Positions 24,197 to 28,473 of a DNA stretch of 28,473 nucleotides are shown piece after piece. Source of the stretch: an uncultured Rhodocyclaceae bacterium (lineage in GTDB: Bacteria; Pseudomonadota; Gammaproteobacteria; Burkholderiales; Rhodocyclaceae); contig URNG01000032.1 in assembly GCA_900549295.1 (NCBI GenBank), positions 1 to 28,473 of the forward strand. The letters are read 5' to 3'. Position numbers and translations under genes: made by a program. The first letter of the stretch is position 1, and each line of letters starts with the position of its first letter. The notes beneath the pieces were generated by a model. That model saw only the letters and a list, made by a program, of their open reading frames with translations, was not told where the DNA came from and did no database searches.

Positions 24197-24407
24197 GGTC
24201 TTTCCTCACGTCAGCGGCTGAATACACCTGTTCATGCCCTTTGCGAACGCGCTCCAACACGTCGGCGGCAAGGTAGTAGTCCTCCATCTCTTCGATGCCC
24301 CGCTCGATGATTTCCCGCAGGTAGTATGCCTTTGTGCGCCCGGTATGAGAGGCCAGAGCATCAAGCCTTTGCTCGGTCTCGGGGGCCAAGCGAATCGAAG
24401 TAACCAT
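24180..24407 (-). CDS. relB: RelB-like ribbon-helix-helix antitoxin
   Basis: A 75-residue antitoxin. The N-terminal ribbon-helix-helix DNA-binding domain (MVTSIRLAPETEQRLDALAS then GRTKAYYLREIIERGIEEME) is followed by an acidic tail (YLAADVLERVRKGHEQVYSA, ending LGLDD) that would wrap around the toxin. It lies first in the two-gene operon, as usual for RelBE systems, and should repress its own promoter through the direct repeats at 24431-24447. A GGAGG ribosome site is present seven bases upstream of the ATG. Confidence 0.9.
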   Translation of the reverse strand: MVTSIRLAPETEQRLDALASHTGRTKAYYLREIIERGIEEMEDYYLAADVLERVRKGHEQVYSAADVRKDLGLDD

Positions 24408-24430
24408 GTCAAAACCTCCGCTTAGATATG

Positions 24431-24447
24431 TGTATTCACTGTATCAC
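24431..24447. promoter_or_regulatory. probable antitoxin operator (direct repeats)
   Basis: Two near-identical half-sites in tandem, TGTATTCAC (24431-24439) and TGTATCAC (24440-24447), lie 24 bases upstream of the antitoxin start. Adjacent short repeats about 9-10 bases apart suit binding by ribbon-helix-helix dimers. Autoregulation is known for the family; the site itself is inferred. Confidence 0.45.
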
Positions 24448-24567
24448 AAAGGCTTATCTTGCCCCGCCGGGGGCCGCCCTTGTCGCACCCGCGCTTGGGC
24501 TGCTGCCACTCCTAAATGACTAGCTGAAAACGAAGTCAGTCGCCAAGCCAAGGGATTGCTGACTCCA

Positions 24568-24618
24568 CGCCAGGGTTAATCTGGCGCATTGCTTTGTCGC
24601 ATCCTTCTCCCCTATCAT
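24568..24618 (+). promoter_or_regulatory. possible promoter and operator of the RND efflux genes
   Basis: A sigma-70-like pair TTGCTT (24589-24594) and TATCAT (24613-24618), 18 bases apart, lies 28 bases before the adaptor ATG. Just upstream is a perfect inverted repeat CGCCAG (24568-24573), seven bases, CTGGCG (24581-24586), touching the -35 box, where a repressor or activator could bind. No regulator gene is adjacent. Confidence 0.35.
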
Positions 24619-24646
24619 CCTGCGCTTCTTTAGCTTGGGTTGCCGC

Positions 24647-25744
24647 ATGTTTGCCCTCCCTCATTTTTCAGCGCGCACTGGTCTTCTTGGTGTGCTTCTT
24701 GGCGTGCTTCTCACCGCTTGCCAGCCCGCGCCCGAAACGAGTGCGGCGCGGCGTGGCGTGCTGGTGCAGGCGGCGGTGGCGGCGCCGGCGAGCGGGGGCG
24801 TGCTGACGGGGGAGATACGGGCGCGGCACGAGGTCGATCTGGCGTTTCGCGTCGGCGGGAAAATCCTGCGGCGGCTGGTCGATACGGGTAGCGAGATTCG
24901 CTCCGGGCAGACGCTGGCCGAACTCGATCCGGCCGATCTGCAACTGGCCGCCCATGCGGCGGCGGCTCAACTGGCGGCGGCGGAGAGTGATCTGGCGACG
25001 GCCAGCGCCGAGCGGCAGCGTTATGCCGAACTGCTGGCCAGGAAATTCGTCAGCCAGGCCGCTTTCGACAGCCGCGACAATGCTTTCAACGCCGCCCGCG
25101 CCCGCGTGACGCAGGCGCGTTCGCAGAACCAGTTGAGCGCCAATCAGGCGGCTTATGGCAGTTTGACGAGCAGTTTCCCCGCTGTGGTCAGCGCCGTTCT
25201 GGCCGATGCCGGGCAGGTGGTGGCCGCCGGGCAGCCGGTGCTGCGCGTGGCGCGGCCGGAGGAAAAGGAAGCGCTGGTGGCGGTGCCGGAAAGCCGTCTG
25301 GCCGAAGTGCGCGCCACGCCGGAGTTCGTCGTGCAGCTATGGATTGCGCCGCAAACCAGCATCCGCGGCGAATTGCGCGAACTGGCGAGCGTCGCCGATC
25401 CGCAGACCCGCACTTACGCTGCGCGCATCCGCCTCATCGACCCGCCGCCTGCCGTCAGCCTCGGCATGACCGCCCGCGTCACTTCGGCGGGGACTGCCGA
25501 CAGCGGCGTGCTGGTGCCGCTGGCCGCCGTGGGCGACAGCGGCCAGGGGAATTTCGTCTGGGTGGAGAAGGAGGGCAAACTCAGCCGCCGCGCGGTGCGG
25601 GTTGCGGCTTTCCGCGACGATGGTGCTCTGCTCGGCGAAGGGCTGGCGGCGGGCGAAAACGTGGTGATCGCCGGCATCAACCTGTTGAGCGACGGGCTGG
25701 AAGTCGATGCGCGCACCGCACCGCCGCCGGCCGCGCAGCGCTGA
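24647..25744 (+). CDS. RND efflux periplasmic adaptor lipoprotein (membrane fusion protein)
   Basis: A 365-residue adaptor of the HlyD/AcrA type. It has a lipobox LLTAC (lipid Cys25), a lipoyl half-motif (VDLAFRVGGKILRRLVDTGS with IRSGQTLAELDPAD), an alanine-rich alpha-hairpin coiled coil (about 96-160), the second lipoyl half (VSAVLADAGQVVAAGQPVLR), a beta-barrel (PESRLAEVRATPEF) and the membrane-proximal domain ending LLSDGLEVDART. It links the inner-membrane pump to an outer-membrane channel. The ATG at 24647 is preferred over an in-frame TTG at 24635. The pump gene follows after 13 bases; no outer-membrane factor gene is in the window. Confidence 0.92.
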   Translation: MFALPHFSARTGLLGVLLGVLLTACQPAPETSAARRGVLVQAAVAAPASGGVLTGEIRARHEVDLAFRVGGKILRRLVDTGSEIRSGQTLAELDPADLQLAAHAAAAQLAAAESDLATASAERQRYAELLARKFVSQAAFDSRDNAFNAARARVTQARSQNQLSANQAAYGSLTSSFPAVVSAVLADAGQVVAAGQPVLRVARPEEKEALVAVPESRLAEVRATPEFVVQLWIAPQTSIRGELRELASVADPQTRTYAARIRLIDPPPAVSLGMTARVTSAGTADSGVLVPLAAVGDSGQGNFVWVEKEGKLSRRAVRVAAFRDDGALLGEGLAAGENVVIAGINLLSDGLEVDARTAPPPAAQR

Positions 25745-25757
25745 ACCCGCCAGAATC

Positions 25758-28473
25758 ATGAATTCGCGCTTCAATCTGTCCGACTGGACGCTGCACCACC
25801 GTACCCTGGTCGGCTATTTCATGTTCGCCATCGCGGTCATGGGCATTTTCGCCTATGGTCGTCTGGGGCAGGCGGAAGACCCGCAATTCACCTTCAAGGT
25901 GATGGTGATCCGCACCCTGTGGCCGGGGGCCAGCGCCGAGCAGGTGACGCAGCAGGTGACCGACCGCATCGAAAAGAAGCTGGAAGAAATGCCGGAACTC
26001 GACCGGGTGCAGAGCTATTCGCGTGCCGGCGAATCGACGGTGATGTTCTTCGCCCGCGAGAACCTGCGCGCCCGCGATGTGCCGGAAACCTTCTACCAAG
26101 TGCGCAAGAAGATCGGCGACATCCGCACGAGCCTGCCGCCGGACATCATTGGGCCGTTTTTCAACGATGAATTCGGCGACGTGTTCGGCAACGTCTACGC
26201 CCTGACCGGCGAGGGCCTGAGCGCGCCCTTGTTGAAAGACCAGGCCGAGCGCCTGCGCGATGAATTCCTGAAAATCCGCGACGTGGGCAAGGTGGAAATC
26301 TTTGGCGTGCAGGATGAAAAGATTTTCGTCGATCTGGACAACGCCAAGCTCGCCACCCTGGGCATCCCGCCCAGCCTGATCGCGCAGACGCTGGCGCAGC
26401 AGAACGCCGTTGCCGCTGCCGGGTTTTTCGAGATGCCGACCGAACGCATCCAGATCCGCCCCTCCGGCGCGCTGGCGGGCGAGGAAGCCGTTGCCGCAAC
26501 CTTGATCCGCCACAACGGGCAAAGTTACCGCCTGGGCGACATTGCCCGCGTGTATCGCGGGCTGAACGATCCGCCCGCGCCGCTGGTGCATTACAACGGT
26601 CGCCCCGGACTGGCGATCGGCGTGGCCATGGCTCCCGGCGGCGACATCATCGCCCTTGGCCGCGCGCTCGCCGGACGGGTGGGCGAACTGCGCCAGCAAT
26701 TGCCGGTCGGCGTCGAAATCGAGGAAGCCATCAGCCAGCCGGTGGCCGTCAGCCGTTCCATCGACGCTTTCGTCAAGGCGCTGGCGGAGGCGGTCATCGT
26801 CGTGCTGGCCGTGACCTTCCTCAGTCTGGGCATGCGCACCGGCATGGTGGTGGCGATTTCCATCCCGCTGGTGCTGGCGGCCACTTTTCTCAGTATGTAC
26901 TGGTTCAACGTGGGGCTGCACAAGGTGTCGCTCGGCGCGCTGGTGCTGGCGCTGGGTTTGCTGGTCGATGATGCAATCATCGCCGTGGAAATGATGTGGG
27001 TGAAGATGGAGCAGGGTTGGGAACGCACGCGGGCGGCGTCTTTTGCCTATATCAGCACGGCGGGGCCGATGCTTTCCGGAACGCTCGTCACCGTGGCCGG
27101 TTTTTTGCCCATTGCCATCGCCCAATCGGCTACTGGCGAATATGCGTTTTCCTTTTTCCAGATCAACGCCATTGCCCTCCTGCTTTCCTGGCTGGCGGCG
27201 GTGGTGGCGATTCCCTGGCTGGGTTACAAGCTGTTGCCCGATCCGCGCGCCCCGCGCGCGCCCAGCCGCTTTCCGCGCTTGAGCCGTCTGGCGCAGCGCC
27301 TGGGGCTGGGCATGCCCAGCCACGGCGAGGATCACGATGTGTACGGCACGCCCTTTTACCTGCGCTTTCGCCGCCTGGTTGCGTGGTGCGTGGATCATCG
27401 CTGGCTGGTGGTCGGCGCAACGCTCTTTCTGTTTGCGCTCTCCATCGTTGGCATGGGCAAGGTGCAAAAGCAGTTTTTCCCCAATTCCACCCGGCTCGAA
27501 TTGAACGTCGAATTGCGCTTGCAGGAAGGCGCTTCGCTGGAGGCGACGGCAGCGGCGGTGGCGGAACTGGAAAACTGGTTGCGCGAAGATCAGGAACAAC
27601 ACGCCGATTTCACGCATTTCATCAGTTGGACGGGCAGCGGCGCGCCGCGCTATTTTCTGAGTCTGGATCAGCAACTGCCGGCAACCAATGTGGCCCAGTT
27701 CGTCATCGTCACTACTGAAATCGAGGCGCGCGAAGCCTTGCGCGGCCGCCTGATCGCGCACTATGCCCAGGCTCCGGCCGGCGTGCGGGCCAATATCGGG
27801 CGCATCGAAAACGGCCCGCCGGTGGGTTATCCGGTGCAATACCGGGTGGCCGGGGAAGACCCGGCGGTGCTGCGCGGCATTGCCGAGCGCATCGCTGATG
27901 TCATGCGTGCCGATACGCGCCTGTCCGACATCAATTATGACTGGCACGAACTGAGCAAGGCCTTGTCGGTGGATATCGATCAGGACAAGGCCCGTTTGCT
28001 GGGTATTTCCAGCCAGGACATCGCGCAGTTGATCGGCATGAGCCAGCAGGGCTATACCACCACCACGCTGCGCGAAGGCAGCAAACGCATCGACGTGGTG
28101 CTGCGTGCCGGCAGCGACAGCCGCCTGCAACCGCAGGCGCTGGCGAGCTTGATGCTGCCGGTGGCGGGCGGCAAGAGCGTGCCGCTGTCACAGGTGGCGC
28201 GGGTGACGCCGGTGTTCGAGCCCGGCCTGATCTGGCGGCGCGACCGGCTCCCGACCATGACCGTGCGCAGCAGCCTCTACGGCGAAACGCAACCGGCAAC
28301 GGTGGTCGATGCTCTGCAACCGGCTATTGAGCAGATTCGCGCCAGATTGCCGGCGGGTTACAGCATCGCCATCGGTGGCAGCGTCGAGGAATCGGCCAAG
28401 GGCGGCGGTTCGGTCGCGGCGGGGCTGGCGATCTTCATCCCCTTCTACATGACCGCCGGCATCAAGGTGGCCT
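25758..28473 (+). CDS. RND efflux pump, inner-membrane subunit (3' end outside window)
   Basis: The frame is open from the ATG at 25758 to the window end, 905 codons of an expected roughly 1,000-1,050. It is a hydrophobe/amphiphile efflux RND pump: first helix at about 15-34 (HRTLVGYFMFAIAVMGIFAY), then QAEDPQF, a porter domain (WPGASAEQVTQQVTDRIEKK), and the proton-relay pair D404-D405 in GLLVDDAIIAVE, equivalent to the aspartates of AcrB. The second periplasmic half follows (FFPNSTRLELNVELRLQEGA; GGSVEESAKG). The last visible residues, FIPFYMTAGIKVA, look less hydrophobic than usual for this helix but stay in frame. Substrate specificity cannot be read from the sequence. Confidence 0.92.
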   Translation, partial: MNSRFNLSDWTLHHRTLVGYFMFAIAVMGIFAYGRLGQAEDPQFTFKVMVIRTLWPGASAEQVTQQVTDRIEKKLEEMPELDRVQSYSRAGESTVMFFARENLRARDVPETFYQVRKKIGDIRTSLPPDIIGPFFNDEFGDVFGNVYALTGEGLSAPLLKDQAERLRDEFLKIRDVGKVEIFGVQDEKIFVDLDNAKLATLGIPPSLIAQTLAQQNAVAAAGFFEMPTERIQIRPSGALAGEEAVAATLIRHNGQSYRLGDIARVYRGLNDPPAPLVHYNGRPGLAIGVAMAPGGDIIALGRALAGRVGELRQQLPVGVEIEEAISQPVAVSRSIDAFVKALAEAVIVVLAVTFLSLGMRTGMVVAISIPLVLAATFLSMYWFNVGLHKVSLGALVLALGLLVDDAIIAVEMMWVKMEQGWERTRAASFAYISTAGPMLSGTLVTVAGFLPIAIAQSATGEYAFSFFQINAIALLLSWLAAVVAIPWLGYKLLPDPRAPRAPSRFPRLSRLAQRLGLGMPSHGEDHDVYGTPFYLRFRRLVAWCVDHRWLVVGATLFLFALSIVGMGKVQKQFFPNSTRLELNVELRLQEGASLEATAAAVAELENWLREDQEQHADFTHFISWTGSGAPRYFLSLDQQLPATNVAQFVIVTTEIEAREALRGRLIAHYAQAPAGVRANIGRIENGPPVGYPVQYRVAGEDPAVLRGIAERIADVMRADTRLSDINYDWHELSKALSVDIDQDKARLLGISSQDIAQLIGMSQQGYTTTTLREGSKRIDVVLRAGSDSRLQPQALASLMLPVAGGKSVPLSQVARVTPVFEPGLIWRRDRLPTMTVRSSLYGETQPATVVDALQPAIEQIRARLPAGYSIAIGGSVEESAKGGGSVAAGLAIFIPFYMTAGIKVA

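Noticed and set aside
25677..28130. An 817-codon minus-strand open frame opposite the RND pump
   Set aside because: The plus strand encodes a clear RND pump through the whole stretch; the antisense product has mirror-codon composition only.
28400..28473. Possible frameshift at the end of the RND pump, where the helix looks weak
   Set aside because: The other two forward frames give a stop or Arg/His-rich sequence, so the original frame is the best reading; the window simply ends there.

Overview
The window reads as a high-GC betaproteobacterial chromosome segment. Protein families, gene order and densely packed genes point to Rhodocyclales or a related order, but there is no rRNA or marker gene here to fix the genus. 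No tRNA, rRNA, CRISPR array or recognisable insertion sequence was seen.

Region 1 (1-6202, + strand) is the lower part of a catechol meta-cleavage pathway. It holds the tail of a GlcG/HbpS-like gene, then dmpC, dmpE, an SDR oxidoreductase, dmpF, dmpG, dmpH and dmpI. Together these take 2-hydroxymuconate semialdehyde through the 4-oxalocrotonate branch to pyruvate and acetyl-CoA. The ring-cleavage dioxygenase and any hydrolase (dmpD) are not in the window. An SDR of unknown substrate sits between dmpE and dmpF.

Region 2 (6291-13181, + strand) continues on the same strand. It encodes a YCF48-type propeller lipoprotein, an MMPL/RND transporter, a DUF1302 outer-membrane beta-barrel and a DUF1329 (LolB-like) periplasmic protein, and ends at a clear intrinsic terminator. 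This is the most interesting block: it looks like a trans-envelope transport system for a hydrophobic compound, physically joined to an aromatic-degradation operon. Next comes a small ABM-domain membrane protein with an attenuator-like leader.

Region 3 (13737-16306) has an unusual methyl-accepting protein on the minus strand (one N-terminal membrane helix, possible sensor-like helices at the C-terminus) and two small envelope proteins on the plus strand.

Region 4 (16341-20848, + strand) is a tight run: birA (biotin ligase), coaX (type III pantothenate kinase), an HD-GYP protein whose HD motif has become QD, and an EAL protein with a degenerate GGDEF domain. The first two act in cofactor metabolism; the last two in cyclic di-GMP signalling.

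Region 5 (20873-28473) is mixed. gabD (minus) and a NlpC/P60 lipoprotein (plus) are divergent. They are followed by an AT-rich orphan secreted protein and a RelBE-type toxin-antitoxin pair (all minus), which look acquired. Last are an RND efflux adaptor and pump (plus), the pump running off the window end.
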